This document shows, piece by piece, positions 23,840 to 34,600 of a DNA stretch of 64,000 nt (positions are counted from its first letter, which is position 1; each line of letters begins with the position of its first letter). The notes beneath the pieces are model-generated. The model saw only the letters and a list, made by a program, of their open reading frames with translations, searched no databases and was not told the origin of the DNA. The stretch spans positions 7,688,001-7,752,000 of the forward strand of contig OX485809.1 in the NCBI GenBank assembly GCA_950295325.1, written 5' to 3'. The position numbers were made by a program, and so were the translations under genes. The stretch comes from Polytrichum commune (lineage: Eukaryota > Streptophyta > Polytrichopsida > Polytrichales > Polytrichaceae).

Positions 23840-24430
23840 GCGAGATAGCAAATGAACTCATGTATTTATACTAAGCTTTTCAATTTAATGTAATAACTGC
23901 CTCCACTACATATACAAAATATAAATGATGAACTAAATACAACTTTATTACATGTAAAATCCATGTTCACTTCTTATGAGAAAGTCATTGAACATTTTTT
24001 CATTCATAGCATGAAACTTAAAAATTGCATGAAACGAACAAAGACAATAGCAAAATAATCTAGTCACAATTTGGAGAGCACTCATGAGCACTCCAAGAGT
24101 CAGAGTCTAGCTTGTCCTATAAGTGAAATATGAACCCTAACAAGAATAGACAAAGGAGTCATTAAGGACTATTACCACATGAAAGCAATGGATGAAAATG
24201 TGAATTAGATGGGACTAACACATCTATTGTCAAAAAATGGTCTAAAGCTTAGAGCCCCCTCTTTGTACATCTACCTTTACTTCAAAAAATTAATAGCCTT
24301 TTTAAATATACACACTAGAGGAAATTAATACCTCCCCCTTATGTATACTATGTACACAAGTGCCTCAAACAGTACCCCTTCTTACAGTCACGTTAATTCA
24401 TATGTGGTATGATAAGTCCAACCCCCCCCC
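23840..24430 (+). repeat. Dispersed repeat, direct copy 1
   Basis: This pairs with 24,735-25,260 in the same orientation and with 11,455-11,870 inverted. Landmarks are ACTCATGTATTTATA, AAGTCATTGAACA, GAGCACTCC, GACTATTACCACAT, TACTTCAAAA, CCCCTTCTTACA. It ends in a run of about 16 C. Two direct copies separated by about 300 bases could be terminal repeats of a small element, but there is no internal coding or primer-binding site to support that. Confidence 0.6.
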
Positions 24431-24734
24431 CCCCCCGGACATTACCTAGGCTTAGTCGTCAACTGCATGTTCACAAGAGTCAAAGGATAATGATGACCAT
24501 ACTAGTGGTCAACTCTTGAACATTATGGAATGGAGACATGTGAACCCATTGGCTAAGATTCTAGATTTTGTTCACAAAGAGCAATTGATGTTGAATAAAA
24601 TGTAAACGTACCATGGGGGGTGGACTCTTTATTGGAAACCTAAATGGCGTGCATGGGTCACTTTGAAATGAGACCCCCTTATATACAAGGAGATTGTAGA
24701 GAGAAAAACAAATGTATACGTACTAATAACATCC

Positions 24735-25260
24735 TAGAAAATGGACTCATGTATTTATATTAAGCTTTCTGAAACAAATACGCATGTATTACATAAACAA
24801 CCCACTTTCACCTTCCAATGTTAAAGTCATTGAACAATTTTTCTACCTATAGATGTAACTAACCAAATGCATCAAACAAAAGAAGACTAAAGCACAATCA
24901 CTTAGCAAAAATCTAGAGACCAAAACTTGGAGCCATGAGCACTCCAAAACCCTACAAAATTGGACAAAGTAGACATTGAAGACTATTACCACATTACAAC
25001 AATGAATGAAAACAATTGAATAGAACTCACACATTTGTTGTCAACGTTTGCCCTGAACTTTAGGGCCTTTTTTTTGTGCAACTACATGTACTTCAAAATT
25101 CTTAAGGACCTTCTTATATGTACACACCAAAGAAAAATAATACCTCTCCTAGTAAGCATACTATGTACGTTAATGCCTAAAGTAGCACCCCTTCTTACAC
25201 TCGTGCTAGTTCGTACGTGATAGGAAGAATCCACCCTTGGGAAACGTACCACTTCTAAGT
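24735..25260 (+). repeat. Dispersed repeat, direct copy 2
   Basis: Same landmarks and order as copy 1: GGACTCATGTATTTATATT, AAAGTCATTGAACAA, GCACTCCAAAA, GACTATTACCACATT, GTACTTCAAAA, AGCACCCCTTCTTACAC. No coding capacity. Confidence 0.6.
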
Positions 25261-25642
25261 GGGACAACAAGAATATCACCACATCTTTCCATTCTATATA
25301 GGTGCCTAACGTTAGATGCATTGGGAAAGAGGCTAACTAAGGGTTGCTTCACATGCAAGACTGAAGACCCATGACCATTGCATTCTAAGATCTCTCATTG
25401 GCTGAAAAGACCAAGACCGTCCAAGACCACTTCACACTAGAAGGTGAAGGCCTAAGGACCCAAGGAAAATTGTCATGGATGAAAAGCCTACATGGCAAAC
25501 TATAACTAATATTTCATAATTTGCTAGAACTTGTGTCTAGCCCACCTTCAAGAAGTAGGCATGTCGCATAACCAGTAGACTATGTCAATTTCTAAAACAA
25601 AAAAATGACTTTCCTATTTCTCATGGATGAAAGCGACAGCTA

Positions 25643-26016
25643 GGGCCGGTTCACATAGGATTCCAAGCCCAAAGCTCCAAGTCACTTGAGGTTAATCCAT
25701 GCAATCTGAGCTCGTTGAGAGCATGGAGTTTGGGACTTACTACTTCACACGGGTCCCCAAGTCATGAGTCATGAGTATGACGTGGTTGCCCATATGGCAA
25801 CACTTTTGGAAGTGGGGCTTGGGACTTATGTTGAGAGTTGGGTCAAGCAAAAAACTAGACACAACTCTCAACACAAGTCCTGTGAATATTTTTGCAGCAT
25901 AAAATAATCAAGATCCGACTTCGGTGATAATTAACTATATTTTAGCGATTCCTCGAGGGCTCAAAGTTGGGACTTGGCCTCCATGTTGGGACTTGGGACC
26001 CCATGTGAACCAGCCC
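25643..26016. mobile_element. Foldback MITE directly upstream of the TRAPPC4 gene
   Basis: The left end is GGGCCGGTTCACATAGGATT; the right end, inverted, is GGGCTGGTTCACATGGGGTC. Inner parts also pair (GGGACTTAT/GGGACTTGTGTTGAG-type phrases), so much of its length can fold. It ends about 200 bases before the start codon of the next gene, so it forms part of that gene's promoter region. A clean target duplication was not found. Confidence 0.7.
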
Positions 26017-26108
26017 TTGGCTCGTGTGTGAAGTGGTCCTTTATAATTAATAAGACTCAGGATCCTTTTCTCTTCATCCCGCACATCCATCTGTGAGAGG
26101 CATGGTGG

Positions 26109-26219
26109 ATGGTTTCTGTCTCCTTGCTTGCTCGATTTAATCGCTCGCTCGCTCTCTTCTTCTGCTTTGAGTTTTTCGTGTTGGCCTGGTTGTCGTTCTG
26201 CGCACTGGGTTGGCGCAAC
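26109..26219 (+). promoter_or_regulatory. 5' leader of TRAPPC4 with an upstream ORF and an in-frame upstream ATG
   Basis: An ATG at 26102 opens a 12-codon uORF that ends at 26140. A second ATG at 26109 is in frame with TRAPPC4 and would add 37 mostly hydrophobic residues (SLALFFCFEFFVLAWLSF). TRAPPC4 is a soluble tethering subunit whose family start is MAAI, so this extension is most likely untranslated leader. A TATA-like CTTTATAATTAA lies near 26,040. Confidence 0.5.
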
Positions 26220-28566
26220 ATGGCAGCGATCATCTACAACCTCTTTGTCATCAACAAATCCGGAGGCCTCATCTTCTACAAGGTTGTCTGCCTATAAACA
26301 ATTGTACTTCATATATCACACTCTCCCATTCTGATTACTGTTACGTTGGTGAATCCATAGATGGGATCTCTCCAGGTTCTGGATTTTGATTGGAATGTGA
26401 CGAAAAAACCCGGTCTTCCATATTGCACAAAATCTGGGACCCTGCAAGAGTGGCAGTGCGTCAATCCACTCACGGATCGCTCAATGTAAGGCTTTGACAG
26501 AAGAAAGGATGAGAGCTAGGGTTTTTGTATTTAAAACCTCAGAGAGTCCATTGATGTTCGAGTCATGCACACTTCGTGTAAATGGAGGTTAAAATATCAC
26601 AGTGTTTGAGCTACGCTGTAGCCAAATTTCATTCAAGGATCTGGATGCAAGGAGTCGAATTAGGCCACGATGAGGCGATGAAGTTCTTTTGAGTGGACTA
26701 ATTTCGTTTTGGTCAGCCTTCAAATTAGGTCAAATGGTGGCTATTTGAGAAGCAAAACGATTTGAATTTTGAAGCTGTGAAGTGTGAGGTTCTGCCACAG
26801 AAATTCAATTATGAGCAACTAGGGAGGTCTTGCAAAGTCCTTTGGTGATGTTTGTCTCTGAATTTGGCTTAATTCCAGGAAACGATGATTTTTAGTGATG
26901 TGAAGTTTATACTCGTGTAGTAGACTAATTTTCTTTTTGGTGATCCTTCAAATTAGGTCACATGATGGATATGTGAGAACCAAAAGTGATTAGAAACTTA
27001 GAGCGGTGAAGTGTGATTCTGCGACGGAATCCAAAATGGAGCAACTAGGAAGGTTTTGCAGAGTCCCTTTGGTATAATCTACCTCTGAATTTGGCATAAT
27101 TCCAGGACATGACGTTCTTTTTAGCGATGTCAAGCTCATCTTCTTGCAGTGCTAAGTATAGTCAGAAATTCATGGTGTGAAACCCTAAACCCTAATGATC
27201 CAAAGCTTAACCAGATGCTTTCTTTCTTGAGGAGGGGAAGTGATACCGTCTTCTCTGTGGGCTATATTTGCTGCTGGCATAATAGAGTGATCCTCTTTCT
27301 TAACATGACATTTGGTCGGTTGTTTTGCTACAACACCTTCCATGTTCGGTAAGTTCTTGGTTCATGCTTGGAGGTAGTGTGGAGGCTTGATCGAAGAACA
27401 TTCTATATCAGTTCATTGAGGGTCAATGTCATTTTGGCATGTCAAATGATGCTAAAATGAGTTTGGTCCTCAATGAACCAGAATAGGTTGCTCTTCATTC
27501 AAAATCAAACACTACCTCCAAGGATACACCACAAATGGAAAGAAATCATTGGTTTTGTATGCAAAACAACCTATGAAGAAACATAAGGCGTCGACTCCCG
27601 ACAAAAACGTCCCTTTGAGTTAAAGGATAATTCAAATGTCGAATTGGACAGCTGGTGAGTTCTGTGCTCTCAAATAAATTGTGTCTTGAACTTGAATGTA
27701 ACAATGACTGAGGAAGCTGATGGGGGAACGGGTTGATGCAGGATTATGGAACCCAAGGCCGCCTGGATACGAATGACAGCTTGAGACTTGCAAGTCTGTG
27801 GCACTCCATGCATGCAATTTCAAAGGAGTTGTCGCCTGTGGGAGGATGTACTGGCATTGAACTTCTAGAGGCTGACACTTTTGACCTTCATTGCTTCCAA
27901 GCTTTAACAGGTATTTGGTTAAGTTGTCACCCTGCATTTAATAGTATGACCTAGTAGTGTTATTCTTTAACTCAAGGGGATTTGGTCACCATGTTGGTCC
28001 ACTATGATTGTTTCCCATTAGTTGGTTTGCATACAAATCCAATATTTGAATTTGAACGGAGAGTAACGTATTTTAGTTCAATGAGACCGAACTCATGTTA
28101 GCACCTCTTGGCAAGCCAAAACGAGTTTGACCCTAAATGAACCAATATAGAATGATCTTTGTTCGAACCTCCACACTACCACCAAACATGCATTGACAAC
28201 TTACTGAACATGGAAGGTATTGTATCCAAAACAACCATCTCCCAGCCAAAAGTCCCATTGAGTCCATGGATAACTCTACTGTGAGATCAAGCTTGCCTTG
28301 CTTAATTCAAAAATGTCGGTTGCAGTTCCTTTGCATACTGATGTAAAAATGGTCTGTTGAATGTAGGTACAAAGATTTTTGTGGCCGCAGAGCCAGGGAC
28401 ACCTGGCATGGACAACCTGTTAAGGAACATCTATGAGCTTTACACAGACTATGTCTTGAAGAATCCATTCTACGAAGTGGAAATGCCTATCAGATGTGAG
28501 TTGTGGGACCTCAACTTGGCTCTTGCAGTTCGGAAGGACGGCAAGGCAAGTCTTACAGGAAGATGA
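26220..28566 (+). CDS. TRAPPC4: TRAPPC4 / Trs23-like TRAPP core subunit, 143 aa, three exons
   Basis: This is a core subunit of the TRAPP tethering complexes. They activate Rab GTPases in ER-Golgi and trans-Golgi traffic, and in plants act in post-Golgi traffic and cytokinesis. Exons: 26220-26282, 27742-27910, 28367-28566. They join without phase conflict to 144 codons including TGA. The protein is collinear with plant Trs23 over its length: the sybindin-like start [11 protein letters not shown], then [54 protein letters not shown] and [12 protein letters not shown], ending in a short GR tail. The ATG at 26220 matches the family start (MAAIIYNLF). Intron 1 (1,459 bp) holds a 228-bp tandem duplication and a foldback MITE, and intron 2 a second MITE of the same family. 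No lesion is seen. Confidence 0.96.
26690..27140 (+). repeat. 228-bp tandem duplication inside TRAPPC4 intron 1
   Basis: Copy 1 (about 26,690-26,910) and copy 2 (about 26,915-27,140) share, in order, CTTCAAATTAGGTCA, GTGAAGTGTGA, GAGCAACTAG, CTGAATTTGGC followed by TAATTCCAGGA, and TTTTTAGYGATGT. ATGATTTTTAGTGATG at about 26,885 and ACGTTCTTTTTAGCGATG at about 27,113 are 228 bases apart. Divergence is substantial, so the duplication is old. The source is unknown. Confidence 0.75.
27284..27632. mobile_element. Foldback MITE in TRAPPC4 intron 1
   Basis: The sequence is an imperfect palindrome centred near 27,445. GCTTGGAGGTAGTGTGGAGG and AGTTCATTGAGGGTCAA on the left face CTTGGAGGTAGTGTTTGA and GGTTCATTGAGGACCAA on the right (minus strand). 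Outer parts also pair (GGTTGTTTTG). It has no coding capacity. Confidence 0.75.
27951..28282. mobile_element. Second copy of the same foldback MITE in TRAPPC4 intron 2
   Basis: The right arm (minus strand) carries TACCTTCCATGTTCAGTAAG, GGTGGTAGTGTGGAGG and GGTTCATTTAGGGTCAA, closely matching the left arm of the intron 1 copy. Ends are CTAGTAGTGTTAT and, inverted, CAGTAGAGTTAT. It ends about 84 bases before exon 3. Confidence 0.75.
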
Positions 28567-31500
28567 GCACCTGGCAACATTTTTTATCGTGATTTATAGC
28601 GGAATGGGATGATCTCCTGAATGTACTATAAGATGCGTCACATGAGCAGGACAGCAGCTTCAAATGGCTCCCAGGTCAGGTGGTACCTCTTGGTTCAGCA
28701 TACATGCATTTAAGCTCCTAAATCCTGAACCTCAAAGCCTTGCAATACAGGCTAAATGATTAGCAGTAAACTGAAGCATGGATGAAGAAATGGTGACTTG
28801 GATCCATTCCTTGTACATTTATATCAAAGCCCATGCTCTTCAGGCATCAGGAGCATAAGTACAATGCTGTTTGGGTAAGGTGCATTGCTGGGCATAATTA
28901 TATAGTGCCTATTTTCACATGTGGTGTGTCCATCCTGTATTGTAGTGAAGTTTGCATTAAGTCCATGTTATGTAAACAAGTGCCAAATTTAAATATCATC
29001 TCCATCTTCGATGCACATTTTAGCATGGACCGAAAACTTGTCGGAGTTGTGTGCAAAAACCAACTCCCCACAAATAGTCATCTTGAGTTAGAGGATAGCA
29101 GTATTAGCTACTGCTGCTCACTGACCCTTAGTTTTAACTATTCCATTCTTGGGCTCAGAAGGCAGTGCCTGCATATATCATCTGGTCAATCCTTTTATGA
29201 ATTTAGGCATAAGTGGATGAGAGGGAAGCCTACTGATTCTATTTATAATGTCAGAACCTATGTTGGACTGGTGTAAAGGTGAATGCATGCGTATTGATAA
29301 TCAACATTAATGATGGTATCAAAGAACCTATCTGTGGTAATCAGAATTGTAATTTCAGTGAACATTAATATTTGGTGAGTATCTCAAGGTGAGAGATTCT
29401 TTGTATATCCGAGTTATTATTTGATTCAATATCATTCATAATATTTCTCAGCTGAGGAGTTGTGTTCATGGGCCCAGCAGTAGATTTGAGAATAAAGACT
29501 CCGGATGTTGGAATCCTAGTGCTTCAAACTGAATCTGAAGTTAGGGTAGTTAAATACAACTCATCAGTTGAGTAATGTTATGTTCTAAACCGTATTGATA
29601 CTAGGACAATTTTCCCTAGGTATGAAGGTTCTTGCATTATACATAGACTTGAATGGTATTGAAAACAAAAAAATTGTTACATACCCTTTCTTTATTGGTA
29701 TGGCAAGATAAGAAATCCTTATTATAGATGTATGAATGGTATAAAAAAAAGGCGATACAAGTAAGATGAGAAGGTTAGAGGTTTGTGAATATTCCCTACC
29801 TCTTTAAGTGATCACATAGTTTTTTCCCAATTGTGTTCACCATTGAACATGGCTAAGGATATTGTATAGACCTAAATTGGATTGGCATTGACTTCTTTTG
29901 ATTTTGGCGAGATATGGATATTTGAGAATGTTTTTGTTTTGGATATCATTCGCGTCTATATATACCAAGCAAGGCATACAAAGATTCTCTCATCTTGAGA
30001 AGACCCACCCAAATATCAATATTTGATTGATATTTCAATTTTGGTACTTACGGATAGGTTCTTTGATATAATCATTGATATGGATTGTTGAGACCATGTA
30101 TTCACTTATATACCATAGTTTCCTAGCAACTTGGGCAAAAGTATATACAAATAGAAGGGTGCCTACATTTCTAGGAAATTTTTAACATGGTTTGATTTTT
30201 AAAAAGAAAAAATCATGTTAATGCCCACATCATAGAATCTTGGCTCACATGTGTTGCAATTCAATAATTTAGCTTTCAGGTATCAATAGGGTTAGACATG
30301 CATTGCAAAGTCTTTTGTGAGTCTTTTGTCTCGCCATTTTAACACTTCTAACCCACAATCTTTCGCAAATGCAACATATCTCTCGCACATAACAAACCAC
30401 ATCACATAAGAGTTTAGGGTAACTAATAGGAGCTCAAAGGTGAAGATAAGGGTTTAGGGTAAATTGGTCACCTTGTATAAAAGTTGTCACATAAGAGTTT
30501 AGGGTAACATGTTTGTGTCCAAGATGGAAGTGGATGGCTTTGTTTTGAGAGGCTAAAGTTTGGGTCAGGAATCGGTGAGGATTGCAAAAGAGTTGTGGTT
30601 CCTATAAGTACTTGTTGCATTCATACCTATTGATTGTACTGAAGCGTGTATATGCAGGTTGCTCATCTTGTTGGTCAATAAGGTTGGTGGGCATTATTAC
30701 TGTCAATGCTCATCTCGTCTGTCTCAGCTATACAGCAGGTGGTCCCGAGCTCGAGCTCAAGCTCAAGCTCATCTTGTTAGTGCTATAGGATTCTGACTTC
30801 CCCCATATACAAACTCTTCAGTACAAGCAGTATGCATGAATACAACAAGTACAGGAACCTCTACTCTTCTGAATCCTTGTAATTCCTGCCTCAAACTTTA
30901 ACCTTTACAAACTAAGCCATCCGCTTACATCTTGGACGAAATACAGACACTTTCTTTGTGCTATGTCTATGAACAACTACTGGAATTAGTAGTAATGCTA
31001 GTGCCTGGGGAGCAAGCATGAATGACGGGCTACTCCCCGTTTCAGGGGTGGGCTTAACTATTAGTCAGGATTGGTCGTGAAGGAGAGGGGGGGGGGGGGG
31101 GGGGGGGTTACTTAGTGATACGCGGGTGAGTCGCTGGGATTTCTGCCCTTCAAGGAATTCGAGAAACTGGTCCTCCTCAAAGAGGCTCAACTGCAGGAAC
31201 AAAGAGCCTAGCTGGAGAGCCCGGCTGCTTGAATCAAAATATGTGATAGAACACAAAACCTTCATCAAGTGCTGAAGCACAGAAAACAGTTGAAGCAAAG
31301 AGGTTTGTTGAACAGAATTCCAAGAGGAATGAACTGGGAGAAATTTAGTTTTACCACCAGACTTCATTCCTGTATAAGAGAGATAGTATACCCACCACTA
31401 ACAGTACAGAGCGATTGAAACAACATCCTCCATAGTTTCATCCCAATTAAATAGATAGATAAAAATTAAAAAATTAAAAAAAAAATTAACTCAGCTTCAC

Positions 31501-31617
31501 CAGTGACGTTAATATAAACCATCTCACTAACAGATCCCAAAGATCCTATATAGTGGAAGGGAAGTGCTTGGGATTGAATTACAGGAGAAAAGTTACAACA
31601 GTTGAGTTGTCTAACTA
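28567..31617. other. Intergenic; partial MITE arm and dispersed repeats; 20-base poly-G at 31,088
   Basis: About 28,985-29,110 contains phrases like the outer arm of the TRAPPC4 MITEs (CTCTAACTCAAGATGACTATT on the minus strand), probably a decayed third copy. The block 29,430-29,590 matches 53,740-53,870 (GTTCATGGGCCC, TAGATTTGARAATAAA, AATACAACTCATCA). A run of about 20 G lies at 31,088-31,107. No gene is recognised. Confidence 0.45.
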
Positions 31618-34600
31618 CTATAGTGTTGAATTTTTGAGAGATTTCCAGGCAATCCCTGCCCACATGTTAGCTTTCATATCCGGGTTAGAACTCAACCAAG
31701 CTTTCTCAGCACGCCGCTGATTCTGTCTCATGTTTTTCGCTCTCTTTGGTGCCAAGCGCTCGTCTCTCGAAATGAATGCGAGGCGAAAACGCTCCGCAAC
31801 TGACATACCATCGTCAGTTGTATTGTCAGTACTACTCAATCCGGTTTTTTGAAACCTTGTCGAGCTCACAACTGCCCATGCTTTTGGGTCAATGTCCTCA
31901 AGAATTAAGCTGTCAAGCACAACTCCAGGCTGTGCTCCACGTGGCACAATCCCATATGTCCTCCAAGAAAATATGGGATTTATGGAAATTCGTGGACACT
32001 CGGTTGTTAGGATTTCCCTAGACTTGTTATCAATTCCAGGCTGCACACAAACCACAGCAACTCCAAATGAGACTTTGATCACTCTGACAGTGTAAAGAAA
32101 TACTATTGGGGAACTTCGTTGAGTTTGTAAACTGAGGGCCACTTCACAATATGGCCAAGGGCCATGACCATCAAATTGTGAGGGCCTTTGAAACTCATCC
32201 AAAAGCCATACCATGAAACATTCAAAATTGAATCTTGTGCGGTTTCGGGCCTTCCAAGTGTACGGGAAAGAAATATGCAACCGGATCTCATCCACATGCT
32301 ATTTCTTTACCATCCTACTCATGTGGGCCCTTCTATAAAATAGATTATAATAAATCAAGGGTTGTGAAACGTCAACATGTCTCGGTCTGCCGGTTTTGTA
32401 TTAGACCCACAGCTTCTTGGAGGTGGGCTTGACACAAAATCCAGTAGATTATGAAACATCATCCATTGCATGCCATGTACGAGTCGATGTAGGTTTGTTC
32501 ATTCATTCAAACTTCCTCGGTCCCTTTGGCCCTCAAGCTCTAGTGTAAACTGAAGTGGGACGGCCTCAGCCTTTTCCATCAATGAAAGATTTAGCTTTCA
32601 CCTTGAAGGTCCAAATATTCTTCAGATGGTTCCTAAATGCAAATTTCAATAGCATACGGAAATAGAGATGTACACAAGCATGATGGGATAGAATCCTCGT
32701 TACTTACCCAAACAAGCCACCTCAATGACTGTGCACCTTCACCAACTGGCTTGGTGTCCAAAATCTCCCAACTCTCCTCTGCTTCCTCATTGTGATTTAG
32801 CCTTGGTAATATGTAGCTGATTGACCTTCTTGCAATGGCATCACTAAGTCCCGTTCCACTGCAATACCCACAATAGAGAGTCTCTAAAAAGAATTTGTTG
32901 ATTATTGCAGTTTATAAGTAGCACATGTGTAATTATCACTACACTAAGAATCCAATATAGTGAGACCACCCTATTCATCATCGACCCACAACAATGAGCA
33001 TTGGATTAATTACCGTGGACCTGTTATTAATAAATATGACCTACATGGCCACATCATAAATTCCTCATTCATGTTGTAACAGTTGAGTGATTTTTCTAAA
33101 TTTGCTCTGATATGTACCACATTATGCTTCTATGATGCACAATTTTAAATTAACATGACATAAATATTAAGTGATAATCATATTATACAGCACTAGATAA
33201 AATTTTAACATAAATATTACATTATATACCACCCTTTGCAAAATTCTGTTGGAGGGAGAAAGAAAGCAGAGGTTTATACCCACAACGCAATGTTCTTAGA
33301 CTTGGGCAATGCTGCACCAAAGCACATACGGCAGCATGAGTGAGCCTGCTACATCGACTGCACAGATCAGGAGAGCCCACAGGTCAGTGAAGGTCTAGAA
33401 CCTTACATGAATAGGATAAAGTGCTGAAGGTTTATTCAAGAACAAGCAGTACTCCAAATTGATAGGCTCTCAAGGTGCGTTTACACACAACCACTGTTTC
33501 AGTGGTTGGTGGTTGATGGTTCTACTTCACTTTCTTTGGCTCTAATGTTTTGGAAAGAGGAGGGATGAGGTGCATTGATGACTAGTGACCACACAATCAC
33601 AACTACTGTACCTTGCCCAACTGTGATACAAGGAGTAGTTGGGAGTAATTGCAATGATTGTGATTCACTTTCCTTGGTCCTGTTTCGTTTACAGTTATTA
33701 TGTGGCACCAAGAGTGAACTTCAAGGCCGAACCATGGGAGAGCATTTGTAGAAGGCAATTACTTCTAGACAAACTTTCCACAAGAATCCATAAATTGTTT
33801 GTCTCCACTCCACGGATTGCATCAGTAAGAGGGACAATGAATGAGGTCAAATCCACCTTTCACCCACAACACCTTGTATGTAAACAAAAAGAAACTGTAG
33901 TCGTGGCTTGAGAGTGGACCCAAACCACAACCGCAACCACTTGAGTAATTGCGTGTAAACACACCTACAGTAAGCACATCATCTGATGAATAACAGCATA
34001 GAGTACATTGGATTGTTAGAGATGCTAAATGCATTCCTGTGATGAGATTACAGACCGCACCTTATGTCAACATCTAGCAAGCGTGGGCATGCACATGCCA
34101 CTGCAATCAAGCTCGAGTCCGTTACATCTGATCCGGACACATCAAGAATCTCCCAAGAGTTTTCCGCCAAAGCAACCAGGAGCTCATCACACAGCAAACC
34201 CCTTCTTCGTGCAATTGCCAACAACTTGCCCTACAAGACCAACACAACCAGCACATTTCAAACCCAATTCTCTGACAACTCGTCTGAAATGCAACCAGAT
34301 CGTGAGGCCCTTCTACACTAGAGCTTGAGTTGAGAGCTCAAACTTGCAATGTTTGGGAGTTTGATACTTGAGGTTGACAAACATTCATCCAAAGCTCAAA
34401 CTATTGAGAGATCCACCAATCTTCAAGTTCTCAATAGCTTGAGCATGTGTAAAGTGGCCAAGCTCAAAGTGAAATATCAAAGGGGGAATGCTACTTAACA
34501 TAAAGGCATTCATGACAAGCCAAAGAATGCTTGAAAGCCCATTGGCTTGGGGCCCACAAAATGAGGGCTCGAGCTCTTGACATCCTAAACTACCTCATGG

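Noticed and set aside
27178..27196. Telomere-like ACCCTAAACCCTAA
   Set aside because: Only about two units, inside the TRAPPC4 intron; such words occur by chance and in plant promoters or leaders.
31088..31107. Poly-G run, and similar homopolymers at 7,166, 21,401, 24,421 and 57,471
   Set aside because: Homopolymers of this size are common in plant DNA and prone to assembly error; no function inferred.
34029..34328. Plus-strand frames of 85-99 codons
   Set aside because: They are antisense to exon 3 of the RNI-like gene and to the adjoining intron.
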